Assembly: GCA_029204225.1 (NCBI GenBank)
Contig: MU835457.1
Location: 1 to 38,939 of the forward strand
From: Diphasiastrum complanatum
Lineage: Eukaryota; Streptophyta; Lycopodiopsida; Lycopodiales; Lycopodiaceae
Length of the DNA stretch: 38,939 bases
Reading direction: 5' to 3'
Each line of letters starts with the position of its first letter. Positions within the stretch are counted from its first letter, which is position 1. Below are positions 21,901 through 33,010 of this stretch, piece after piece. The translations under genes were made by a program, and so were the position numbers. The notes beneath the pieces are model-generated. The model was not told where the DNA came from and made no database searches. It worked only from the letters and a program-made list of their open reading frames with translations.

Positions 21901-24900
21901 GGTGTTAGAAGAGTGATTTTTAGAATGGCTGGTGAGAGTGTTATGAAAAGTTCTTCCTTTGCATAAGAGCATGTTGAGTAAAGAATATGTTGGGAAATCC
22001 CTTTTTGAATGAGAATATTGCAAGTAGTTAGAGTGAAGCACCTTCTTGGAATGAAGAGCATTATTGATTGAGGCACCATATCTGATAAAAAACCAAGCTA
22101 GTGTGCTCTTAGTACTTTATGAAGTACTTCAATTTCTGTTTTAGCAATACTCCCAGTTTTGTGGAAGTTATTCCTTCTCCAGGATGTTGGGTTCTTCTTA
22201 TTTGTTTAAGTGAGATTTCAGAGAGTATTGCCCAGATGGTGAGGTATTCCAAGAGCTGCAGATTCCAGAAAAATCTCTGAGCTAATTTCTGTAATCTTCT
22301 TCCTTTTTACCGAATTTGAATCATGACCTTTAAACTGTGCTTGGTTGGCTTGAGAATGTTTAAGAAATCTGTTTGTGAGTGGAGGAGATGACATGAGAAG
22401 ACCTTTGGAGAAGCATCTTGTTTAGAAGTGTAATCCATGAACTTACTTTCAGTTTTGAGGAGGAAGAGTGCTTTTTGGGAGATGAAGCACTATGATAGAG
22501 CTTTGAAGACCAGATTCTTTGTGCTTGAGCCAGTTTATAAAGGCATGGCAGTTTCTGTATATGGCTTCTGAATCCTGATTCCCCAATTGAAATGTCTTAA
22601 GCCCTGAACCAATCTATAGCTGTCAACAGATAACTTGTCTGCAGCCCTCTATTACTTTTGTGAATACACTTGAAGCCTGAGTCAAGTAATGAAGCTACCA
22701 ATGGCCTTTCCACCATCGCTGGCTGCAGCCCTGCTTTTATCAACCAAATAAGCTTGATTGCACTTTTGAGAGAGATAGCCTTGACATTGATCATCCCAGC
22801 AATGAATAAGGGAGTGTGGCCGTGTGGAAGAGCGGCCAGGGGGCCGGCTAAGAGTCCTAAGAGTGAGCGCAGTAGGAGGATCGGGCTAGCGAAGAAACAA
22901 TAGCCAATGAGCAGCAGAGAGCCATCAAGAAGGAGTGGTCCACGCAGTGAAGAAGAGATAAGAGAGGGAGGAGGGGGGGTTGCACCTTTCGTTTTTAACC
23001 TATAGAAAGTTTGCTAGCTTGAGAAAGGGCCAAGGGTCCTCCCTTTCAACCTCACGTACCATTGGAAAAGGTGACAACTAGAGCATTCCTTGGGCCGGAC
23101 TTGATCAGCCCCGAATTTCATAGAGGTATGGCCTTATTGTGGTTCAATAAATTGCCGGTTTTTCGATCGAATGCTATGTGTGATAATTGAATATGCTTTA
23201 TGGGGCCAACAATGTTTTGATAATATGAATATACAAATGCGTACATGTGCATGAGGGTTATTAGGGAAACACAATGATGAAGATAAGGGTGGGTTATTGT
23301 GTTTTGATGCGATTTTCATACCACTTGAGACATATTCTTCATAGCAATGTTACCTAAATGGAAAAGTGTTGTTAATAGGAATCCATATGGTTTAAGAAAA
23401 CTTCGAGACGATAATGCATGCATGTGCTTAGATTGATAGCATGAAAAGATGTTGTGCATTAAGGTCTTCACAAAGCCATTTTTGAAATGAGAAACGAAGT
23501 CAGTAAGTTAATACTTTATGGTGCTTATGCGTTTTGACTTCTATGATAACGTCATATCACCGTTGAGCCTCTTGAAACACGGAGGTGGCTGTTATACTCG
23601 GTGAGGGTGAAACTCACCTCTTGAGCTAGGAATGAATTAATTTGTCATCACATCATTTAGACCACCCCGCCCAGGCCATATGTTGAAACTTGAAACACAC
23701 CGACTTTGGGAGGTGAGCACCCGGACAACCTAGAAAACAAGGTGCGTCGGTCCTGAGCACTGTGAGGAAAATTGAGTATGATTAAGTGAACTTGAACTCT
23801 AAATGTTGGAAACTCGGAGGACTGTAATGTGCCTTTTTACCTATATATCCGAACACATGTCTTAGACTCACAAACTACTGCATGAATCGAAATGCACCTA
23901 AGGCTTTGATATTTGATGATCGTGGATATGAGATGATACCACTTGTGAGATTAGTTCAGTGATAGACAAAGAATTCACACCCAAATGTATTTGATAATGA
24001 CATATCTCGAGATCTCCTCAAAACCGTGATATCACTTTTATGCTTATGAGTCTAAGATGGAAGCCTAAAGCATCTTCATGGACATACCCTATAATCTCAA
24101 GGACGGAGATATTGTATTGACCCCAAGAACCGTAACCCATGTTCTCTTGACATAAGGAAGTACAAGTTATGACTCAACTTTCAGTATGGATGTACCTCTG
24201 ATGAGACTAGGACCTTATCGAAACACTCTCCGAGGAAGCCTAAGTGACAATATGATTATGAATCTTAGCAACACCCTTTGATACAAACCAAGTGTCTTAT
24301 TCGAGAACCTTAATAGGAAGCCAAAGATATTATGGGGGAAAAAGACCAATCGACCGATATTAAAGTGACTATGCAAATGAAATCAGACTTCTTAGACACA
24401 GTTATGAACGAAACCAAAGACAAGATGGGCCTATAGAAGATGGAAGAAAAAATGAAACCAAAGACAAGGTGGGCCTATAGAAGATGGAAGAAAACGTTTT
24501 AAATGAATGAATCAAATCTGTTATCGACCTAAAAGCCGAGTTATAGAGAAGAACTGTCGAGCAATACAAAGAGGATATACCTCATAGAACCAGCAAACAA
24601 AGAGCTGAAAGTAGGAGCTCAAGATATCTTTCAATCTGCAACCAAAGTGCCCACAAGATAATGGAACGATGGCTGTTTTTCTGCACAAACAAACCAGCTT
24701 TTTGAAAATTAGGTTAGCTTCGATTGAAACCTACACTGAAACCCAATTAGGAAGCCAAATTGTGTGATCAACACACACTCCAATAGGGCTGTTGAAGGCG
24801 CCCTACTGCTTGCTGAAAATCTGCAATTTTTCAGCCACAAATTGGCCTTAACCCACAATAGGGTATGCTGAATATTGGGTGCCCTCCTTCACAAATGCAA

Positions 24901-27519
24901 ACCTGAAAAAAATAGCAAGGTAAAGAGACTCCAAAACCAAAAATCAGTAGCAGATTTTTGGGCGCCCTCCTCCAAACAAAACTTGCTGAAATCTGGTTGC
25001 ATAAAAATCAGATTCGAGATTCTGATTTTTGGGTCCACAAATTGCTCCTTCAAGATCTTTGATGGGCGCCCTCCTTCAACCTGAAAAGAGACAAAAAAGC
25101 TGATCCAAACTCCGCTTGGAAAGATCAGCAGGATGCTGAGATTTTAGAACAAAAAGTAGAGAAGCTCCTCTTTTGGTAGGGCGCCAACATACAAGCTTGC
25201 TGCAGATCCGGTAGCTCTGGTACCATGTAGGAAAACAAGAGTCAAGGCACCAAGATCTAACTATCAATCAATCTCCACAAGACACAAGAGAGAAGAGGCT
25301 AGGCGCCCTCCTCTAAGCAAGAGAGAGAGAGAAAAAACAGCAACACAAGTAATGGAGAGCGATGCTTAGACAAACATAAAAAATGTGACACAATAAGCCA
25401 ATATGTACTCTACCTACTTACTGAAGTTAGGGCACCCCCAAAAGTCAAGATAGGGCCCCTAAACCAAATTAGACCTTTAAGGACCCACGAGTCAGTACAT
25501 GACCAAAATTGGGTCCAACTGAACTTAAGACAAACTTAAGGTGGCCTAAATAACTAAATACCCATGGTTACACAAATCTCGACCTTTTGGGTCAAAGTAA
25601 CCTATGGATTAACTTTAGCATAGTCATTTATTTCTAACAAGGGATGGATGTCGATAGCATTCGTTACATTTGGTACACTACATGAGAACGTTCGCACATG
25701 TGATTTGGTGGTCGAGATAGTTAGGGGGGTACATGGTTCCGAATCTGCATTTACTTTCGCATAGACCCCTTTTGGATACCCAGGCCACTATGGATTCAGC
25801 CAAGGTTTTTTAGTTGCAAAATAGGTTGCGGAATCTCAAAATGGTTGCATGTGACTAAAATTGAGCTGATTGCTAAGGTCAATATAACAACGATATCAAA
25901 TCAAAGTTGATATCAGAGATTGAAAGAGCGTAGATTAAAAATCTCTCATTTATGATATGCTATTTGATTGTTCAAGATTGCAATCATTTCGTATTTTTCT
26001 GACGTGGTTGCAGATTCCATTCCTTGGTGGAATTTGATGAGGGCAAAAGGAGCTGCAGGAAGCGCCTTGCAGGTCATAATGAGCGACGTCGTCGTCAACA
26101 GCCTGACTCTCCTACCATAAGACCAAGTGGTAGTCATGTGCCTCTTCTTGAAGGTGATCAGGTTCATATAAAGCTGTTAGCTTGTAGATCTTAGATTGCC
26201 TAGTCAAAGTATTCTCGTCCACTCCTGATCTTTTGAAAACAAAGTTATTCACATAACGATTATGCAGACTGCTTGCCAGTAGATAATTTGATGACTAGTA
26301 TACTGGATACAGCATTAGGTTGACGACTGTCAGTATAACTGCTAGCCATGAAAATCTTGTTCAGTCCCTCCAGTTGATGTGTAAGTGTACCATTTGTTCT
26401 ATCAAACTTCCATTAAGTTGAACCTGACTGGTCTTTATAGCATGAAACTGAATAATCTGGTACCAAATGGTCGTTTGTCAGTTGACACAAGGTAACATAC
26501 CACATCCATTTTGTAGACATTGAGATTCTTCATCATTATCTTAGAGTGCGATGCACATGCTCTAACAGCTTTAGTTTGCAGAAAGTTTGAGAAAACATTA
26601 TTAAACTTGTTGCAGGAGAATCTTGATTTTTATTAAGTAGAAGAATTATGGTGGCATACTAAGCTAATTGTAAAAATTTTTATCACAGAGAAATGTGTGG
26701 ATTGAATATGCTTTAGCAAATGTTCACACACACAGTAAAGAAATGACTTGCTTGCTAAAGAGCTTTTGTTAATTGTCGCAGAGGTTGGGAGTTTCAAACG
26801 AGCACATTCTGGAAATGAATGGAAAGGAAGCGGAAGGTTGGGAGCAAAAGGAACTGTTCCTGGTTTCAAAGCTGGTATGGGGAAGCAAGAGAGACCAACA
26901 AAAGTTGTGGAAATTTCAAAAGCAGAGTGTTATCTTTTACAAAGACCGACAAAGTCTGGTGAAGAGTGCTCCAGCGTATTAAATGATCCAATGGAGGAGC
27001 ATGTAAGCAGAGGGGATATTGTAAGATGCAAAGAGAAAGCCAGGGATCTTTTAAGGATAACAAGTTTGGATCAGGGCCATTCACAAATTGGTGGTGGGGT
27101 GAAAAAGAGTAGAACCCAAGCAGAGCAGGGTCCTTCAGGTCTAAAGGAAGGACTTGAGCTGGGCGATGGTTTGGTGCTACCTCCTTTGCCAATCAAAAGG
27201 GATGGAGCAATTTCATACCTAAAAAAATGGCCACACGGAGTGGAAGACTCAATGCATATTAGGAGGCCTGAAGAGCAAAAGTACTCACTTAAGGAACTAC
27301 CAGATAAGAAGGCATGGCAGAAAGGTAAGTTAAATGCTTTTTTGTGCAAACCCTAGAGGCATAATGAGGTACAAATTTGCAGTATGAAGTTTGTTGATAG
27401 GAAGAAAGCCTTTTGGAAAAATGTTTCTAGCTTTTGTGATTTCTGACTATTATACAGTCCATGAGCAGGAACCGATGTCCACATTGGATCATCTGAATTG
27501 GGTTCTTAACGAAGAATAA
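18897..27519 (+). CDS. SBP-box (SQUAMOSA promoter-binding-like) transcription factor, four exons
   Basis: Exons 18897-19213, 26014-26153, 26782-27324 and 27458-27519 join in frame to 353 codons. The SBP domain spans about residues 60-135. Zinc finger 1 uses C60, C65, C82, H85 ([17 protein letters not shown]). Finger 2 uses C101, C104, H108, C120 ([22 protein letters not shown]). The [17 protein letters not shown] stretch is the basic nuclear-localisation and DNA-contact region. The family binds GTAC-core promoter elements in the nucleus. Intron 1 splits an Arg codon at CSR|FH, where plant SBP genes commonly carry an intron, and is 6,800 bases. The N-terminus has a Gly run (GGVVGGGGG). Exon 3 encodes a hydrophilic region with no domain I recognise. 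The last exon ([20 protein letters not shown], stop) rests on one acceptor, 27457, and is less certain. No miR156 site was seen. Confidence 0.85.
24410..24497. repeat. 44-bp tandem duplication in the SPL intron
   Basis: GAAACCAAAGACAAGATGGG at 24410 is repeated at 24454 with one G/A difference, and both copies run on through CCTATAGAAGATGGAAG. Confidence 0.9.
25208..25639 (-). mobile_element. Copia-type LTR with primer-binding site, minus orientation
   Basis: On the minus strand a 414-base LTR-like segment begins TGTTAGAAATAAATGACTAT (25639) and ends TTTTCCTACA (25226). TGGTACCAGAGC (25225-25214) follows directly and matches the initiator-tRNA-Met type primer-binding site TGGTATCAGAGC with one difference. 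TG...CA ends and an adjacent PBS are the hallmarks of an LTR retrotransposon 5' end. The internal region should extend leftward, where GGGCGCCCTCC phrases recur, but I found no gag, pol or second LTR, so the copy is truncated or non-autonomous. Confidence 0.65.
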
Positions 27520-29960
27520 AGCTGGGAAAACATAGCTCATTTCAATATATAGAAATTGCATACAACATCAGGACAATGCCATACTTAATTAAGCTTTACA
27601 TATACTTTTGGTGCTCTTTTCACCTTAGAGCACTTATTCTAGTACATTGAAACATCTGGCTGACTTGGGCCAGCACAGTCAAGTCTCTGTGAATTCTTTT
27701 GTGAAGGTGGTCCTCAACATTGTGTGGATGATGTATTTTTCTGTAAGGGTTTGCATGAAGGAATTTCTTGAAAAGTTCTGCACCGATAATTTTCAAATGA
27801 AGTTAACTTGAAACAATACTTCAGGACCCTTTGAAGTCCTTCAAGTCACAATTTGGCCCTGCTAGTTGCCAATTTGCAGCCTTCGAGGGAACATGTATGC
27901 CACTCAGTGAAGAGATTCTCGAGCCTCATGAACCAACATTTTGTGTGAAAAGATCTTCTCCTTGCATTAAACAGAATTGTCTTGGGTGTAATGTAGAAAT
28001 TTCCTCAGTTGTCCACGCTTTGGATCCATCCTCCTTCAATCTTCAACCCTACGCATGGCTGATGCAGTCCGCCCTCCTCACTACTCTAGAACAAAAAATG
28101 TGCTTCCACGTTGAGAATTGAACTCACCACGTGTCTAAACTTTTGCACTCAAGATTTCAAATAAAGAATCACTGTTGAAAATAGGATCATTTTCTTATCT
28201 TCATCTGTGTTGTAAAGCTGACTCGGGTGCACCCACCAGTGTGCCCTGTAAGGCTCTAAGGGGTGACACTCCCTAAAGTCCCAGAGCAGGTTAGGAAGTC
28301 AAGGACTGAGCCTCCGATCTGTGGTGAGCCAGTCAAGTCACAAGTCATGAGGTAGCTCTGGAGTTCTAGTCATGGCCTAGTCAGTTCCTAGGACCCATGT
28401 CCAGGTGCCCAGTTGATTCGGCCTGCCAGGACAGCTCCTGGGACCCATATCCGGCAACTAGACTGATTCTGCCAGGCTTGTCAGGCTTAATCAGCAAAAT
28501 AAAAACCAAGTCCAGAAAAGCGTGCTTTATCAGAAAGCACTATATTCCAGGACAGAGGGGGTGCGCCGAATCACACCAGAACTATAGGGGGAGTCCGACA
28601 GACAAAAACTTGGGCAGCTCAGGAATCTAGTCGCCATAGGTCTCAGCTCCCTCTACTAGCATGAGCCAGGCACAATGCTCAGCACGTGTTGGTGGCCCGG
28701 AGACCAGTCAGTCCATGTAGCATGTACCCTCTTCCAGATTTAATAAAGTTGATCCTTGGGGATGATTACCATTTCGGTTTCGCCTCCGGGACTGGTCCAA
28801 GTGGAAGGACCCTTATCTCAACCTTTTTGAGTTGCTGGCGCCTAAGGGTCCACTTCACCGACGCGTGGCTCACCGCTATGCCATTTGGTCAGTTTGGCGA
28901 CCACTATGCCTTGAAATTTCATGTGTGACTTGTCTTTGCCTTTGGTTACCTTTTGGGGACGGATTCTGAGTTGGCTTTTGGGTTGGTTGGGCTTCCAGTT
29001 TTCCTAAAGTCTGAATGGTTAGGCTTGTTGTGTTTTCTAAGTTGAGTGACGGATAAATGTTAGATTTAAGTGTGTCTTGGGGAAACAGCTCAAGTCCCAG
29101 CGCCGTTTGAGGCGCCGGCGCAACAATCTGTTTCTTACAACGATTTTGCAGGGTCAGTGGGGTGCACAATACCAACAAGATTCAACCACAAATAATTAAT
29201 GGGCTTCACAAATCTGTTGGCTGTAGTAGATCGCTGTTTTTCTCTCTTCTGTAGCATACCACAACCTTCAATCTATTGCACTTCAAGATCGGGCTGCAAT
29301 GGGCCTTCATATAGGGCCAAAATTGCTGCTTTTCCTCAAATCCTGCACGCTAAACTTCCAAAAGAATCATTACGTTGTCTTCATCTCTTCTAAGCATTAT
29401 TCCTTCATGGATTTGCAGCACTCATTTTTCCTCTCTCTACACTGAAAAATCAGCTATGTATTCTCTCTTCTTCACACTACTTCTCTTCCTCACACAAGCA
29501 ATTGCCTTCAGCAACCTTCTCTCCTCCTTACAGTATTCTCAGACCTCTTCTTCTTCTATGCAAATCTCAAACCTTTGCTGGGTTTCTACTTCTCATTTTC
29601 AATGCTGAAATTTTTACAGCAGTGATCTCTTTCTTTTAACAAGAATGATCATATCTCTCTCCTCTTCTCACAAGACTTTGATATCAATTTGTAGGTCCCA
29701 CCTTGATCATGATACATTTATTGGGAAAGAGGGAAATGCCACGTCATTACAAAAGAAAATTAGTGCAAGGTAATTACAATAGTACATATGGAGGAGAGGG
29801 AGATATTGAGGAAGAAAGTGATTCATATTGCAAGGGGGAAAAGTTTGAATACTAGGTGTCTTGCTATCACTGATCAAGTGCCTGCTACTGTGTTTCAGAA
29901 CAATTTCGAAGGACTCTTCACATTTTAATCTTCTTGACTTACAGCTTATAGCATTTAACA
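27520..29960. other. Downstream of the SPL gene: no firm gene
   Basis: AATAAA overlaps the SPL stop (27514-27519) and AAATAAAG occurs near 28158, so the 3' UTR may reach about 28.2 kb. At 27825-28121 a 99-codon frame opens right after CAATACTTCAG (CQFAAFEGTCMPLSEEI) and could be an alternative last exon, though its phase does not follow exon 3. At 28380-28480 a GGGACCCAT(A/G)TCC phrase is duplicated. The rest shows nothing I recognise. Confidence 0.45.
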
Positions 29961-30169
29961 TTCACCATCTGTGATTCAGGATTCGAGAGCAGACCTGATT
30001 AATTATTGTCTAGGAATGGAACTGGCCTTATCTCTCAAAAATGAGTATCTTGATACCTTTGATGTGTTTTTATACAGGCATATGAACCCTTTTATGGATA
30101 ACAGTCAACAGAAACTGAGAAGCCTAAAAAAAAAGCAGGTTCTATTAGAAAATTTTGCTTTCGTTTCGT

Positions 30170-30314
30170 GGGAATGCATTCCTACCTCTTGGAACGTGCT
30201 TGGGAATGCATTCCCACTGCTACAGGAATGTTCCCACCTGGGAATGCGCTCATGGGAACGCCTAGTAGGTGGGAACATGGGGAACGCATTCCCAGGGGGT
30301 GGGAACGCATTCCC
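30170..30314. repeat. Cluster of GGGAAYGCATTCCC palindromes
   Basis: GGGAATGCATTCC (30170), GGGAATGCATTCCC (30202-30215), GGGAACGCATTCCC (30280-30293) and again (30301-30314) are full or near-full palindromes. GGAATGTTCCC (30225), GGGAATGCGC (30240) and GGGAACGCC are partial copies between them. The cluster ends at a GC run and the GA microsatellite that follows the LINE tail. Confidence 0.9.
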
Positions 30315-30328
30315 TGGTAACGATGAGA

Positions 30329-30329
<1 letters not shown>

Positions 30330-30394
<65 letters not shown>
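30330..30394. repeat. GA microsatellite at the LINE 3' end
   Basis: GCGCGCGC leads into about 28 GA dinucleotides. On the minus strand it follows TAATAAAGCTTTCTTTCTTC, so it is the tail of the LINE below. Confidence 0.95.
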
Positions 30395-30397
<3 letters not shown>

Positions 30398-32737
30398 AAG
30401 AAAGCTTTATTAATGTCTTTTGATGCCAAAAAGCATATAAGACAAAGTAGTACATCTCAAGTGTGATAAGCCAGGGAGCATAGTAACTCCGCAAAACAAC
30501 TAAAGAAATATAATCTGAAATAGAAATGCAATCTGAAATACATAATGTGATCACTACAAAATAATGATAACAGGCAGAAGTAAAGCCAAGAGATAGCACT
30601 GTGAGTGATATCATTTGAGAGAACTGAAGAAGTCTGTGATACGAGGTCCCGAAGATGATGCAGTAGAGGATGGACGCTGATGAAAAGGGCATCCACTAAA
30701 ATAGGAGGAACAACAAACTCAGCAGTGACAATCTGGTGTGGGACTGAGGGCTTAGCCCAAATCATCCGAGAAAGCATGGAGGTCTAGAGTCGAGATATAC
30801 GAGACCAATCCGAGGAGGTAATACCTGTACACCAAGCCTCTGCCGCATATAATGCTGTAGGAGTGACCATAGTGTCGAAGAGGCGACACTTACTGGGAGC
30901 ATCATGAATATAACTCCTGAAACAAAATCTCTCAAGCTGGACGAGGGAAGCATGACCCTTCCCAAGTCGATCTGAGGCTGCCTGTCGCATACTGAAAATT
31001 GGACCACTGAATAGCACACCCAAATAAGTATAAGATGAAACAATCTCCAAGGGCTGACCATCAAGAAAAATCTCCTGACGTTGCATGAAGGCTCTGGAAG
31101 TATTGAAAACCATCACTTTGGTCTTCGATATATTCACACTCAATCCCCAACGGGTACAAAAAGTATGTAAGCTATCCAAATGTCTCTGAAGTCCATCTCT
31201 AGTCGGTGAGACTAAAGCCACATCGTCAGCATATAACAGTATAGCAATAAGAATGTCACCTAGACTACAGCCGATCCCACCATCCTATCTGATAACGGAC
31301 TCAAGCTCATCAATATAGAGGCCAAAAAGTATAGGTGAAAGGGAACATCCCTGTTTCACCCCAATGGTACTCCAGACCGGGTCGGAAATGGTGAGGGCCC
31401 GGGGCGCTCCCATGCCCAGCCGATCCCACCATCTTGTCTGATAACTGACTCAAGCTCATCAATATAGAGGCCAAAAAGTATAGGTGAAAGGGAACATCCC
31501 TGTTTCACCCCAATGGTACTCCAGACCGGGTCGGAAATGGTGAGGGCCCGGGGCGCTCCCATGCCCGGGGTCCCCGGCTACCTAGTGAGATTTTCCATCA
31601 AAGTATTTAACCTGTCCATCTCTATAAATAGCAATGCTGCCCTGTTCACGAGCTTCATGAAAAGCTCTTCAACGTTCTTCAACCTGAATAAATGTAAGGT
31701 CATCATCCAAGTAAATTTTGGTACTCTTGAGTTTGGATTTAAGACGAAGGACTGATCTACGTTCTTCCAACGCTGTAAAGCAAATAACAAGCGTGGCATT
31801 ATCTTTCTTTGGACGCCAAACTTTATCGATTCCATTGCTATGATGGGACAACGTAGTGTTCAGAAAGTTACTCGCTTCCTATAATACATTTTAAGTATCG
31901 GGAATCCCCCGAACTCTAACATTATGCGATTTTTGTTCTCTCAATTTTTCTTCCGATAAAGTGGCAGCAATGAAATTCGACATGTGGGTACCTTCATTGC
32001 CGTTTTCGAGGAGTGATGCCCACGTTTTGGTAGCTTCCTTGTGTTGGGTCAGCTCTTGTTGTAATTCCTGGATCTTTGTTGCAGCCCCACCATTGAGCGA
32101 AGGAATGGCACTAGATTCTGTAAAGGCTGTCCGCAACCGACTGTTTTCCTCTCGTAAGTGATTAACCTCCGATCTAAGAGATTGGACCTCAACTTCAAGT
32201 ATTTTTAGTTCACCGACAAGAAAGGTTTCAAAGGCTTTGGTGCTAGAGTAGTCCATTTGTAGAAAGAGAGGGAGTAACAGGGATGAATGGGGTAGGAGGA
32301 GGGTTGGTGATAGGACAGTTCGTTAGGAATAGGAACCGGGGACGAGGGACCGGGGTGAGGAGTAGGCATGGGCCCCTGTTGTCCGGTCCTGCTGCCGGGC
32401 AACAGGGAACACCTGCTGCGCAGCAGCAGGTTCAGAACAGGCGTGCTGCGCGGCAGCAGGTACAGAACAGACCTGCTGCGCAGTAGCAGGTCCGGCCTGC
32501 TGAGCAGCAGGGGGAGGAGGGGTATTGGGAAAGGAGGGAGGGGTCGTGGGGGAGGAAGGAGATGCGAAGGAGGAAGGGGAAGTAGGGATGGGGACAGCTA
32601 GGGAAGGGCGAGCATGGGGTCAATGGGGAAGTGCTCTCCCAAACTTCTTTTTTGCCATGGAGGGAGGAGAGGGAGATGGAGGAGGGGGCGGGGAGAGAGG
32701 AGGCAGCTAGGGCGATGGACAAGGTACTGAGAGAGAG
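30395..32737 (-). mobile_element. L1-like LINE, internally deleted and mutated
   Basis: Minus strand, 5' end near 32737. ORF1 begins MAKKKFGRALPH and soon meets a stop. A Pro/Ala/Gln-rich stretch with CTGCTGCGCAGCAG-type repeats follows. A coiled coil (KILEVEVQSLRSEVNHLREE, 32256-31891) and NVRVRGIPD, then KIYLDDDLTFIQ in another frame, correspond to the RRM and C-terminal domain of L1-type ORF1 proteins. The sequence then jumps near 31570 to mid RT: GVKQGCSLSPILFGLYIDEL, LLYADDVALVS and TYLGVLFSG, with FCFRSYIHDAPSK after it. The endonuclease and the first part of RT are missing. A 149-bp tandem duplication and stops break ORF2. Retrotransposition-incompetent. Confidence 0.8.
31269..31566. 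repeat. 149-bp tandem duplication in the LINE RT
   Basis: AGCCGATCCCACCATC starts at 31269 and at 31418, and the copies agree almost completely through CGCTCCCATGCCC. It duplicates the GVKQGCSLSPILFGLYIDEL block, and 149 is not a multiple of three. Confidence 0.9.
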
Positions 32738-33010
32738 AGAAGAAAAGAAAAGAAAAGAAAAGAGTTTGTTAATGTCAGTCCAATGCCCGTAGGCACAAAA
32801 GACAAAGTACAGTACAAACTGATTGAAAAGCTATCTCGATTTCTTGTAACAATGGTCCGGAGACCCTTAAAGGGAATCTGGCATTAGATCCACGGATTGG
32901 GTCTCCCAACTTCATCCATACCCAGTGAGTTACAGGGTCTCTAGAGGTCCAATGACTTCTAGTAACAATAAAATTGGACTGAGCCAGGGACCAGTAAAGG
33001 TCCTGATAAA
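32738..33010 (-). mobile_element. 3' tail of a second LINE directly behind the first
   Basis: On the minus strand, TACTTTGTCTTTTGTGCC, a small hairpin, GACATTAACAAAC, a (CTTTT)n run and CTTCTCTCTC correspond in order to the end of the first LINE (TACTTTGTCTTATATGC, hairpin, GACATTAATAAAG, CTTTCTTTC, CT run). Upstream sequence differs between the two, so it is a related but distinct element cut off at its 5' side. The right boundary is approximate. Confidence 0.55.

Larger units (their letters stand above)
19214..26013 (+). other. 6.8-kb first intron of the SPL gene
   Basis: Donor GTATGG at 19214 and acceptor TGGTTGCAG ending at 26013 bound the intron. It contains no other convincing gene. 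Contents noted: a repeated CGGTTTGAAT/CGGTTCAAAC stretch at 20400-20470, a G run at 21523-21532, a 44-bp tandem duplication (24410-24497), a family of GGGCGCCCTCC phrases at about 24790-25310, and a copia-type LTR with PBS. It is unusually long for an intron inside a DNA-binding domain but normal for TE-rich plant genomes. Confidence 0.75.

Noticed and set aside
28209-29144. Solo LTR suggested by TGTTGTAA...TTACAACG
   Set aside because: The right end is not CA, flanking bases show no target-site duplication, and no PBS or second copy is present.
29215-29245. Possible miR156 target (TTTTTCTCTCTTCTGTAG)
   Set aside because: Only about 13 of 20 positions fit the GTGCTCTCTCTCTTCTGTCA target as I recall it, and it lies 1.7 kb past the SPL stop.
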